Origin: CAWAND01 sp963797485
Lineage (GTDB): Bacteria; Chloroflexota; Anaerolineae; Anaerolineales; E44-bin32
NCBI GenBank assembly: GCA_963797485.1
Contig: CAWCPF010000003.1
Location: forward strand, 1,240,001-1,304,000
Reading direction: 5' to 3'
DNA: 64,000 nt
Below the pieces are notes generated by a model. The model made no database searches. It was given only the letters and a program-made list of their open reading frames with translations, and was not told where the DNA came from. The position numbers and the translations under genes were made by a program. This document shows, piece by piece, positions 9,032-16,813 of the stretch (its first letter is position 1; every line of letters starts with the position of its first letter).

Positions 9032-10228
9032 ATGCGCATTGGACTCCTGGCCGACATCTACACGCCGCACGTCAGCGGCGTTACTCACTACATCAGCCTG
9101 AACAAGCAGATTCTAGAATCGCGTGGCCACGAGGTCTTCGTTTTCACCTTCGGAGATGTCGATCATCCCGATGAAGAATCCAATGTCATCCGGTCGCCAG
9201 GCGTGCCGGTGGCCGATACCGGCTATACCCTCGGGTTCCGCTACTCACGGGCTGCCCAGCGGCTGGTCGAGAGCATGGATATTGCTCACGTGCAGCATCC
9301 ATTCCTGAGCGGGCGTCTGGCGCTGCGGTACTGCCGGCCCAAGGACATCCCGATTGTGTTCACCAACCACACCCGCTATGACCTGTACGCGGAGGCCTAT
9401 CTACCCATGCTTCCGGATGTGGTCGGCACCTCCTTTCTCCAGGCGTATCTGCCGTCCTTCTGCCGGGAGGTCGATCTGGTGATTGCGCCTTCCGAGGGAT
9501 TGAAGAAGGTGCTGCGGGAGATGGACGTCGAGGTCCCAATTGCCGTGATCCCTAACGGTGTGGACCTGGCGCGCTTCAAGGACGCCAACCAGGTCAGCCA
9601 GCGGGCGGCCTTGGGGCTGGCCGCCGGGGATGTGGTTTTGGTGTACAGCGGACGGCTAGGTCCTGAGAAGAACCTGACCTTCCTGTTGCGCGCCTTCGCC
9701 GGGGCGCAATCTGCCTATCCCGGCACGGTGCTTCTTCTGGTCGGCGACGGGCCCGAACGTGACAATCTGGAAGACCTGGCAGCGCGCAGTGGTCTCGCAG
9801 ACCGGGTCCTATTCGCCGGCATGGTGCCTCACGACGAAGTGGTGGGCTATTTGACGGCCGCCGATGTGTTTGTGACCGCGTCGGTGACCGAGGTCCATCC
9901 CCTATCGCTGATCGAGGCCCTCGCGTGTGGGCTCCCCTTGGTCGGGATCGATTCGCCCGGGGTGGGGGACACGATCATCGACGGGGAGAACGGCATCCTG
10001 TGCCGCAACGATTTGGCCGCCTTCACCGCCAATCTCACCCGGTTGATCGCCGACCGAGACCTGCGCCTGGCCATGGCGGGCCGGGCAAGGGAGTCAGCCG
10101 CGAAGTATGACATCCAAAGGACCAGCCGGCTGGTTGAAGAGCAGTACCTCGAGCTGATCAACCGGCCGCGGTCCGATGAGGCGCGCTTTCTGCGCCAGCT
10201 CTGGGACCGCTTGCGGGGGGCGGCTTGA
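9032..10228 (+). CDS. Glycosyltransferase family 4 (GT-B fold)
   Basis: This 398-residue protein has the two Rossmann domains of GT4 enzymes. The N-terminal part carries DIYTPHVSGVTHYI (glycine-rich acceptor loop) and HVQHPFLSG. The C-terminal part has YSGRLGPEKNL, LVGDGPERDNLE and the E-x7-E region EVHPLSLIEALACGLPLVG. Members transfer sugars from NDP-sugars to lipids or other acceptors at the membrane; relatives make glycolipids such as glucosyl-diacylglycerols, but the acceptor cannot be assigned. The stop TGA overlaps the ATG of the YraN gene, so the two are translationally coupled. Confidence 0.9.
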   Translation: MRIGLLADIYTPHVSGVTHYISLNKQILESRGHEVFVFTFGDVDHPDEESNVIRSPGVPVADTGYTLGFRYSRAAQRLVESMDIAHVQHPFLSGRLALRYCRPKDIPIVFTNHTRYDLYAEAYLPMLPDVVGTSFLQAYLPSFCREVDLVIAPSEGLKKVLREMDVEVPIAVIPNGVDLARFKDANQVSQRAALGLAAGDVVLVYSGRLGPEKNLTFLLRAFAGAQSAYPGTVLLLVGDGPERDNLEDLAARSGLADRVLFAGMVPHDEVVGYLTAADVFVTASVTEVHPLSLIEALACGLPLVGIDSPGVGDTIIDGENGILCRNDLAAFTANLTRLIADRDLRLAMAGRARESAAKYDIQRTSRLVEEQYLELINRPRSDEARFLRQLWDRLRGAA

Positions 10229-10608
10229 TGCCGGTTTCACACCTTGGGCGATGGGGCGAGGAGACTGCGGCGCGCTATCTGGTCGGCCGGGGATACGAGA
10301 TCGTGGTGCGCAACTGGCGCTGCCCGGAAGGCGAGCTGGACTTGGTGGCCAAGCAGGGGGATACCTGGGTCTTCGTCGAGGTCAAGGCGCGCCGCCAGCA
10401 TGCCTTCGGTGCGCCGGAGGATTCACTGACGGCTGCCAAGCGCCTGAAACTTCAGCGCGCCGCCTGGGCGTTTCTTGGAGCTCACCAGGCGCTTGAAGCG
10501 GATTGGCGCATCGATGTGATTGCCATCGATCAGGCTTCGGGCGGCGATCTTGCCCGGCTTGACCACTACCTGAACGCCATCGACGAACAGCCGCTTGACG
10601 GTGCCTGA
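10228..10608 (+). CDS. YraN/UPF0102 family endonuclease-like protein
   Basis: This 126-residue protein has the UPF0102 pattern: GRWGEETAARYL at the start, then NWRCPEGELDLVAK and VFVEVKARR, which supply the E-D-ExK residues of a restriction-endonuclease-like fold, and the AAKRLKLQRAA segment. The family is linked by homology to DNA processing, but its role is not settled. The ATG at 10228 overlaps the previous stop (TGATG); a TTG three bases upstream is a weaker alternative. It ends three bases before miaA. Confidence 0.88.
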   Translation: MPVSHLGRWGEETAARYLVGRGYEIVVRNWRCPEGELDLVAKQGDTWVFVEVKARRQHAFGAPEDSLTAAKRLKLQRAAWAFLGAHQALEADWRIDVIAIDQASGGDLARLDHYLNAIDEQPLDGA

Positions 10609-10611
10609 CGC

Positions 10612-11531
10612 ATGACCGATCGACCGCGTCTCGTAGCCATCGTTGGTCCTACGGCTGTCGGGAAGACCGGTGTTTCCATCCGCCTGGCGGAAAAACTCGG
10701 TGGTGAGATTGTATCGGCCGATTCACGCCTGGTCTATCGTGGGCTGGACGTCGGAACGGCCAAACCCAGCCCCGATGACCGGCGGCGTGTGCCTCATCAT
10801 GTGATCGATGTCGTCAACCCCGACCAGGCGTTCAGCTTGGGCGCGTACCGCCGCGCTGCGCTGGGGGCGATCAACTCGATCCTGGACCGTGGGCGAACCC
10901 CATTCCTGGTGGGCGGCACCGGGCAGTACGTCACCGCCGTGCTGCAGGGGTGGGCGCCGCCTCCGGCGCCGGAAGATCGGTCGCTCCGGGACGAGCTGGA
11001 AGCCTTTGCCGCCCAACAGGGCGCAAACGCGCTGCACGCGCGCCTGGCGGCCGTCGATCCCGACCGCGCCCGAGCCATCGATGCACGCAATGTCCGGCGC
11101 GTGGTGCGGGCCCTGGAGATCTACCACACCACCGGCGAGCTTCCGAGCCGGGCGCGCCGGCGCGAGCCACCCCCATTCGACGTTGTGCAGCTCGGCTTGT
11201 GCCTGCCCCGCTCCGAGCTCTACGCCCGCATCGATGCTCGCATCGAGTCCATGCTGGCGTCCGGTTGGCTGGCTGAAGTCGAGTGGCTGGTCCACTCAGG
11301 GCTGCCCCCGACGCGCCGGCCTTTTCGGCTATTGGTTACCGGCCGCTGGCCGATGTCGTCAGCGGTCAGCGCTCTTTGGCCGAGGCGCGGGCCCTGATCC
11401 GACGGGCCAGCCGGCAATTCGTCCGCCGCCAGGCCAACTGGTTCAAGGCCGACGATCCTGCTATCCGCTGGTTCGAGGCGAGGGAAGGTGTCGAGGATGA
11501 GATGACCGCGCTCATCCTCTCGGTCAAGTAG
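10612..11531 (+). CDS. miaA: tRNA dimethylallyltransferase MiaA (one frameshift)
   Basis: MiaA adds the isopentenyl group to A37 of tRNAs reading UNN codons. The P-loop GPTAVGKT is at about 11-18, followed by SADSRLVYRGLDVGTAKP and VGGTGQYV. The frame breaks in a run of five C around 11304-11308; the next frame continues with FSAIGYRPLADV and FVRRQANWFK, the expected MiaA C-terminus, and stops at 11531. The locus is one base short of a multiple of three, so a missing C in the homopolymer explains it. Restored length is about 306 residues, normal for the family. The conserved Gln of the DSxQxY motif is Leu here. It follows yraN by three bases. Confidence 0.9.
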
Positions 11532-11549
11532 ATCTCGACCCAGCCGGAT

Positions 11550-11567
11550 TGGTGAAGAAAATCACAA
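11550..11567. repeat. GTGA-N6-TCAC palindrome, copy A
   Basis: TTGGTGA-AGAAAA-TCACAAG lies between the convergent ends of miaA and the ROK kinase gene. It is the least symmetric of four intergenic copies that share the CRP/FNR-like core GTGA-N6-TCAC (others at 25895, 27995 and 41117). Confidence 0.5.
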
Positions 11568-11627
11568 GCGGGACGTACTCGAGGCCCCGGCCGGAGCCGG
11601 GCCAACGCCGACTCCCCTCGGGGGCGG

Positions 11628-12587
11628 TTAGCGACGTGTGCCGGAAGCGGCCAGGGCCATGGCCCCGACCAGGCCGGCATCGTCGCCCAGAGCCGCGGGG
11701 CGCAGACTGACTCCCATCAGGTAAGCAGGGTGCAGGATGTGTTCGTGCAGGCTGGCCTCGACCGGCTCCAGAAAAGCCGGCCCGATCATCGACACCCCGC
11801 CGCCAAGCACAATCGTCTGCGCATTGAAGATGTGGAGCAGGTTGGCAAGGGCCAGCCCGACCACGCCCCCGGCCTTGCGAATGAGATCCAGCCCCAGAGC
11901 ATCGTCTTCATTGGCCGCCTGACCAATCTCCACGGCGGTGATCCGGCGGCCGGATTGGCGCAGGGACTGCAGGCTGGAGGCCTCGCCCGCCTCGAGCCTG
12001 GCCAGGCCATCCCGAGCGATGGCCGGGCCGGCGGCGATGGCCTCCAGATGGCCTCGCTGGCCGCATCCGCACATCGGCCCATTGGGGTCGATGGTCATGT
12101 GGCCGAACTCGCCCGCCAAGCCTTGCTTGCCCAGCAGAATCTCTCCACCCAGGATGACACCGCCGCCGATGCCGGTGCTGACGGTGAGGTAGAGCATGGG
12201 ATCGGCCCGCTCACCGGCGCCGTAGCGCCACTCGCCCAGCGCCGCCACGTTGCCATCATTGCCCAGCCGAACCGGGCAGCCAAAGTGGCTCTCGAGCTTG
12301 GCCTGGAGCGGCACATCTTTCCAACCGGGCAGGTTGGGGGCTTCCAGGATGACGCCCTGGTAGGGATCGACCGGCCCGGGCGTGCCCACACCGATCCGCA
12401 AGCCTTTGGATGATTTGGGGAGCACCGATTCGATGGACTTGATCATGCGCCGGATGACCGCATCGGGACCGTCTGCGGCTTTGGTGGGGATCTTCTTATG
12501 GCGGGTCGGGCGGGGCGAGTCCTGCTCGAACAACGCCGCCCGCATGGAAGTCCCGCCGAAATCGACGCCGATGAGCGGCTGGGACAT
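11628..12587 (-). CDS. ROK-family sugar kinase (glucokinase-like)
   Basis: This 319-residue protein begins with the ATP-binding motif GVDFGGTSMRAAL and has the sugar-binding EFGHMTIDP followed by the zinc-binding ROK motif CGCGQRGHLEAIAAG. GGGVSMIGPAF is the C-terminal adenosine motif. ROK kinases phosphorylate glucose, N-acetylglucosamine or similar; without a helix-turn-helix this is an enzyme, not a ROK repressor. Glucokinase is the default guess. A -10-like TAGAAT at 12599-12594 leaves only about six bases before the ATG, so the mRNA may be leaderless. It is divergent from mutS. Confidence 0.9.
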   Translation of the reverse strand: MSQPLIGVDFGGTSMRAALFEQDSPRPTRHKKIPTKAADGPDAVIRRMIKSIESVLPKSSKGLRIGVGTPGPVDPYQGVILEAPNLPGWKDVPLQAKLESHFGCPVRLGNDGNVAALGEWRYGAGERADPMLYLTVSTGIGGGVILGGEILLGKQGLAGEFGHMTIDPNGPMCGCGQRGHLEAIAAGPAIARDGLARLEAGEASSLQSLRQSGRRITAVEIGQAANEDDALGLDLIRKAGGVVGLALANLLHIFNAQTIVLGGGVSMIGPAFLEPVEASLHEHILHPAYLMGVSLRPAALGDDAGLVGAMALAASGTRR

Positions 12588-12593
12588 GGGCGC

Positions 12594-12599
12594 ATTCTA
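12594..12599 (-). promoter_or_regulatory. Possible -10 box for the ROK kinase (leaderless)
   Basis: TAGAAT on the minus strand ends six bases before the ATG at 12587. No good -35 was found 16-18 bases upstream. If used, the transcript would start at or next to the AUG. Confidence 0.4.
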
Positions 12600-12609
12600 G
12601 CACGCCTTC

Positions 12610-12638
12610 TTGCTGTTTCATGGGGCCTCTCTTAGAAT
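12610..12638 (+). promoter_or_regulatory. Promoter for mutS (near-leaderless transcript)
   Basis: TTGCTG (12610-12615) and TAGAAT (12633-12638) are separated by 17 bases. The -10 box ends nine bases before the mutS ATG and no purine-rich ribosome-binding site fits between, so the mRNA should have almost no leader. Confidence 0.55.
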
Positions 12639-12647
12639 GCTCTCACG

Positions 12648-15266
12648 ATGGCCAAGCACGAAGACCTGACCCCCATCCGCCAACAATATCTCGAGATCAA
12701 ACGCCAATACCCTGACGCGATCTTGTTCTTCCGTCTGGGCGATTTTTATGAGACCTTTGACGACGATGCGCGCCTGACGGCGCGCACGCTCGACATTGTG
12801 CTCACGTCGCGCAACGTGGCCAAGGGCACGCGTATTCCGATGGCCGGCATCCCGCATCACGCCGCGGAAGGCTACATCGCCCGCCTCATCGAGTCGGGCC
12901 ATCACGTGGCGATCTGCGAGCAGGTCGGAGACGGGCCGGTGAAGGGCCTGTTTCCGCGCCAGGTGGTCCGGGTGGTCACCCCGGGCACGGTCCTGGAACC
13001 GGGCATGCTGCCGGGCGACGGCAACAACTACTTGCTGGCGGCGATCCGCGGCGATGGCGGTATGGGCGTGGCCTACGTGGACGTGACCACCGGCGAATTC
13101 GCTGCGGCCCAATTCGAGGCGGTCGATTTCGAGGCCGGGCTGCGCCAGGAGATGGCCCGTATCGAGCCGGCCGAGGTGTTGCTGGCCGAGGCTGACCTCG
13201 ACCTGCAGGCGTTGGACGGGCACGTCACCCCCATGGCAGACTGGAGGCTGGCGGCGGAGCGTGCCGAGGAGCGCCTGCGCAACCATTTCGGTGTGGCCAG
13301 CCTGGAAGGTTTCGGCCTGGGACACAAGCCCCTGGCGGTGCAAGCCGCCGGTGCCATTCTCGAGTATCTATCCGACACCCAGCCGGCGGCGCTGAGTTTG
13401 CTGACCGGGTTGTCCACCTACAGTCTTGCCGATTTCATGGTGCTGGATGGCGCCACCCGGCGCAACCTGGAGCTCACCCAGACTCTGCGGAGCGGCGAAA
13501 CCCACGGCTCGCTGTTGTCGGTGATCGACGCCACAGTCACGCCCATGGGCCGCCGAATGATCCGCCAATGGATCCAGCAGCCCCTGCTTGAGCTCGAACG
13601 CATCCAACGGCGCTTGGGCGAAGTGCAAGCCTTTTTCGATCATGGCTTGTGGCGATCCGAAGTCCGTCAGGCGCTGGACGCCATGGGTGACCTGGAGCGT
13701 CTGACCAACCGGGTGGTCTCCGGCGCGGCCGGGCCACGCGATCTGGCCGCCCTGCGCCAGAGCCTGCAAGACCTCCCGGGGTTGATGGCGATTGCCGGAC
13801 GAGCTGCACCGGCACCCCTCAAACCCACCCTCGATTCACTGGATGCCTGCCCTGAGGTTCAAGACCTGCTCAAGCATGCCCTCGCCGATGAACCGCCTCC
13901 CAGCCTGGCGCAGCGAGGCGTGATCCGACCCGGCTACAGCCAGGAGCTCGACGCCGTGCTGGACGGATCACGGCGCGCCCGGGATTGGATCGCCGGATTG
14001 GAGGCCAGCGAACGCGAGCGCACCGGCATCAAGAGCTTGAAGGTCGGATACAACAAGGTGTTCGGTTACTACCTGGAAGTCACCAAAGCGCAAGCCGACC
14101 GGGTGCCCGAGACCTACATTCGCAAGCAGACGCTGGTCAACGCCGAGCGGTACATCACGCCCGAGATGAAGGACTATGAGGCGCGCGTGTTGTCGGCCGA
14201 AGACGAGATGCGCCGCATTGAGGCCGAGGTCTTCCGCCAGGTGTGCGCCGCCGTGGCGGTGCATGCCAGCCGCCTGCTGGCGACGGCGCGCGCCCTGGCG
14301 CGCCTGGATGTCGTCGCTGGGCTGGCCGAAGTGGCGGCCACCAAGGGCTATGTTCGGCCCGAGGTGGTCGAAGAGCCAGTGCTGGCAGTTCGCGATGGGC
14401 GCCATCCGGTGGTGGAGCAGTTCATGGACGCCGGCCGGTTTGTGCCCAATGACGTCATGTTCGAAGACGGCGAGTGCGTGCGGGTCATCACAGGCCCGAA
14501 TATGTCCGGCAAGTCCACCTACCTGCGCCAGACGGCGCTGCTGGCACTGCTGGCCCAAATCGGCAGTTTCGTGCCGGCCGCGTCGGCCCGCATAGGCCTG
14601 ACCGACCGCATTTTCACCCGCATTGGCGCCCAGGATGAGATCCATGCCGGGCAGTCGACCTTCATGGTCGAGATGATCGAGACCGCCCATCTGCTGCACC
14701 ATGCCACCCGGCGGAGCCTGCTCATCCTGGACGAAATCGGCCGCGGGACAAGCACGTATGACGGGGTGTCGATTGCGTGGGCGGTCGTGGAGCACATCCA
14801 CAATCATCCCGGACTGCGCTGTCGCAGCCTGTTCGCCACGCACTATCATGAACTCACGCGTCTGGCGGGGCTGCTGCCGGGGGTGCGCAACTACAACGTG
14901 GCGGTGGCCGATGAGGGCGGCAAGCTGGTGTTCCTGCACAAGATCGTGCCGGGCGGGGCCGATCGGTCGTACGGAATCCACGTCGGCGAGCTGGCGGGCC
15001 TGCCGCTTCCGGTCATTCGCCGGGCCCAAGAGATCCTGGTCGAACTCGAGCGCGACGCCAGCCAGCCCCGGGCCGGGGAGGCGCACCCCAGCGAGCAACT
15101 GTCTTTCCTCACCGAAAGGCACCCGGTCATCCGTGAGCTCAGGTCGCTCGACGTCAACGGGCTGACGCCGCTCGAGGCGCTCAATAAGCTGTTTGAGTGG
15201 CAGCGCCGCCTGTCGGATCGAGATCAGGCGGAGGAACTCACGCGAATGATTGGTTCCGGGGTTTAG
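12648..15266 (+). CDS. mutS: DNA mismatch repair protein MutS
   Basis: MutS recognises mismatched or looped-out bases and recruits MutL. The protein is 872 residues, the usual length. Domain I carries the mismatch-contacting Phe-x-Glu in FRLGDFYETF near residues 28-37; the ATPase has Walker A GPNMSGKST at about 615-623, Walker B LLILDEIGRGTSTYDG, and the FATHYHELT switch. The ATG at 12648 follows a promoter directly. The stop overlaps the stop of the convergent decarboxylase gene by four bases. No mutL is next to it. Confidence 0.97.
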   Translation: MAKHEDLTPIRQQYLEIKRQYPDAILFFRLGDFYETFDDDARLTARTLDIVLTSRNVAKGTRIPMAGIPHHAAEGYIARLIESGHHVAICEQVGDGPVKGLFPRQVVRVVTPGTVLEPGMLPGDGNNYLLAAIRGDGGMGVAYVDVTTGEFAAAQFEAVDFEAGLRQEMARIEPAEVLLAEADLDLQALDGHVTPMADWRLAAERAEERLRNHFGVASLEGFGLGHKPLAVQAAGAILEYLSDTQPAALSLLTGLSTYSLADFMVLDGATRRNLELTQTLRSGETHGSLLSVIDATVTPMGRRMIRQWIQQPLLELERIQRRLGEVQAFFDHGLWRSEVRQALDAMGDLERLTNRVVSGAAGPRDLAALRQSLQDLPGLMAIAGRAAPAPLKPTLDSLDACPEVQDLLKHALADEPPPSLAQRGVIRPGYSQELDAVLDGSRRARDWIAGLEASERERTGIKSLKVGYNKVFGYYLEVTKAQADRVPETYIRKQTLVNAERYITPEMKDYEARVLSAEDEMRRIEAEVFRQVCAAVAVHASRLLATARALARLDVVAGLAEVAATKGYVRPEVVEEPVLAVRDGRHPVVEQFMDAGRFVPNDVMFEDGECVRVITGPNMSGKSTYLRQTALLALLAQIGSFVPAASARIGLTDRIFTRIGAQDEIHAGQSTFMVEMIETAHLLHHATRRSLLILDEIGRGTSTYDGVSIAWAVVEHIHNHPGLRCRSLFATHYHELTRLAGLLPGVRNYNVAVADEGGKLVFLHKIVPGGADRSYGIHVGELAGLPLPVIRRAQEILVELERDASQPRAGEAHPSEQLSFLTERHPVIRELRSLDVNGLTPLEALNKLFEWQRRLSDRDQAEELTRMIGSGV

Positions 15267-16744
15267 CCGGTCCAGCCCTCCTCGACCAGCCTGCGTCCAA
15301 TCTCAGACGTGCTGTCCAGCAGACGATCAAAATCCTGGTTGCGCGAGCGGTGGTTGGTGATGGCGCAGCGCAGCGCGAACCGGCCGTTTAAGTGCGTGCC
15401 TGACGGCACGGCTACGCCCGACTCCTGCAGACGGATGAGCAGCTCCTCGTTGAATGCGTTTAGCCGAGCCTCGGGCACAGCCGGATCGATGAATCGGAAG
15501 CACACGATGTTCAACTCGACCGGGGCCAGCAGTTCAAATTCCGGGCGCGCCTCAACTTCTTGGGCCAGATACACCGCCTGATTGAGATTCTGCTCGATCA
15601 GGCGCCCGATTCGATCCACCCCGTAGGTCGAGAATGCCATCCAGGCCTTCAGGGCTCTGAACCCTCGCGTCAGTTGGATGCCGAAGTCGCCATACCAAAC
15701 CTCGCCGGCGGCCAGGCCGCGGGTGGCCTGCTCCAGGTAGTCGGGGTGGGCGGCAAAGGTACGGCGGTGGGCATCAGCGTCGCGAACCAGCACACAGCCG
15801 ATCTCGAACGGCAGGTAGAACCACTTGTGCAGATCGAAGGCCAGCGAGTCGGCCCGTTCCAGCCCTTTGAGTTTGTCGCGCCCCGAGGGCGCCAGGCGCG
15901 CCAGCGCGCCGAACGCGCCGTCGATGTGGAACCACAGGCCATGGCGGCCGGCCATCTCGGCCATTTCATCGAGAGGGTCCACCGCGCCGGTGTTGACCGT
16001 GCCGGCGCAGCCAATCAGGGCGATGGGCTGCAGGCCGACCTGGACGTCGGCCTGAATTTGAGTTTCGAGTGCCGCCAGGTCGATCCGGAAGGCGTCGTCG
16101 ACCGGGATCTTGCGCAGCGCCGCCTCTCCCAGGCCCATCAGCTCAACCGCTTTCTCGACCGATGAGTGGACTTCAGACGAGGCATACATGCTGAGTTGAG
16201 GATGGCCGCTCATCAAGCCCTGGCGGCGCACGTCGAAACCGGCCTGGCGGTTGCGGGCCACGGCCAGGCCGATCAGGTTGGCGACCGAGCCCCCCGAGGT
16301 CAGCAGGCCGGAGGCGTCTTGCGGCAGGTCAAACATGGCCTTGCACCAGTTAATGACCTGATGTTCGACCATGACGCCGGCGTGGTCGCCGCCACCCATG
16401 TTGGGGTTCAACCCCGAAGCCAGCATGTCCGCCAGCATGCCCAGCGGGCTGCCGTTGCCCATCACCCAGCCCCAGAAGCGGGGGTGGTCGTTGCCCATGC
16501 TGTACGGCACGATGCTGTCCAAGAACGTCTGGTAGACGTCGGCGGCGGGCTGGCCCTGGCGCGGCAGGGGGGCACGAAAACGGCCGCGTATCTCGTCGGT
16601 CATCGGCTGCCACACCGGCCGCTCGCGCAGGCTCTCAAAGTGGGCAAACATGTCATCCAGCATGCGGTGGCCCAGAGCCCTGAGTTCGGACCAATCCTGG
16701 GGATCGAGCGACTCCCAGGCCTCGATGCTTGGCTGTGTCCCCAT
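15263..16744 (-). CDS. PLP-dependent group II decarboxylase (aromatic-amino-acid/glutamate decarboxylase family)
   Basis: About 493 residues with the type I fold of group II decarboxylases: SGGSVANLIGLAVAR for the cofactor phosphate, FHIDGAFGA with the Asp contacting the pyridine nitrogen, and FDLHKWFY near residue 300 with the Schiff-base Lys. The family decarboxylates aromatic L-amino acids, glutamate, histidine or cysteine sulfinate; the substrate cannot be fixed by eye. I chose ATG 16744 because GGGAGG lies four bases upstream; an upstream ATG at 16771 is possible. It lies 69 bases after the amidohydrolase-CYTH gene, probably in the same transcript. Confidence 0.9.
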   Translation of the reverse strand: MGTQPSIEAWESLDPQDWSELRALGHRMLDDMFAHFESLRERPVWQPMTDEIRGRFRAPLPRQGQPAADVYQTFLDSIVPYSMGNDHPRFWGWVMGNGSPLGMLADMLASGLNPNMGGGDHAGVMVEHQVINWCKAMFDLPQDASGLLTSGGSVANLIGLAVARNRQAGFDVRRQGLMSGHPQLSMYASSEVHSSVEKAVELMGLGEAALRKIPVDDAFRIDLAALETQIQADVQVGLQPIALIGCAGTVNTGAVDPLDEMAEMAGRHGLWFHIDGAFGALARLAPSGRDKLKGLERADSLAFDLHKWFYLPFEIGCVLVRDADAHRRTFAAHPDYLEQATRGLAAGEVWYGDFGIQLTRGFRALKAWMAFSTYGVDRIGRLIEQNLNQAVYLAQEVEARPEFELLAPVELNIVCFRFIDPAVPEARLNAFNEELLIRLQESGVAVPSGTHLNGRFALRCAITNHRSRNQDFDRLLDSTSEIGRRLVEEGWTG

Positions 16745-16813
16745 GGCGCCTCCCAACTCGAATAACCCCATGGACCCTGGCCGGAAAGGGCATCAGGCGA
16801 TGGGGGCGTGCGG

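Noticed and set aside
13968..15122. A 384-codon open frame on the minus strand
   Set aside because: It is the antisense shadow of the mutS ATPase region.
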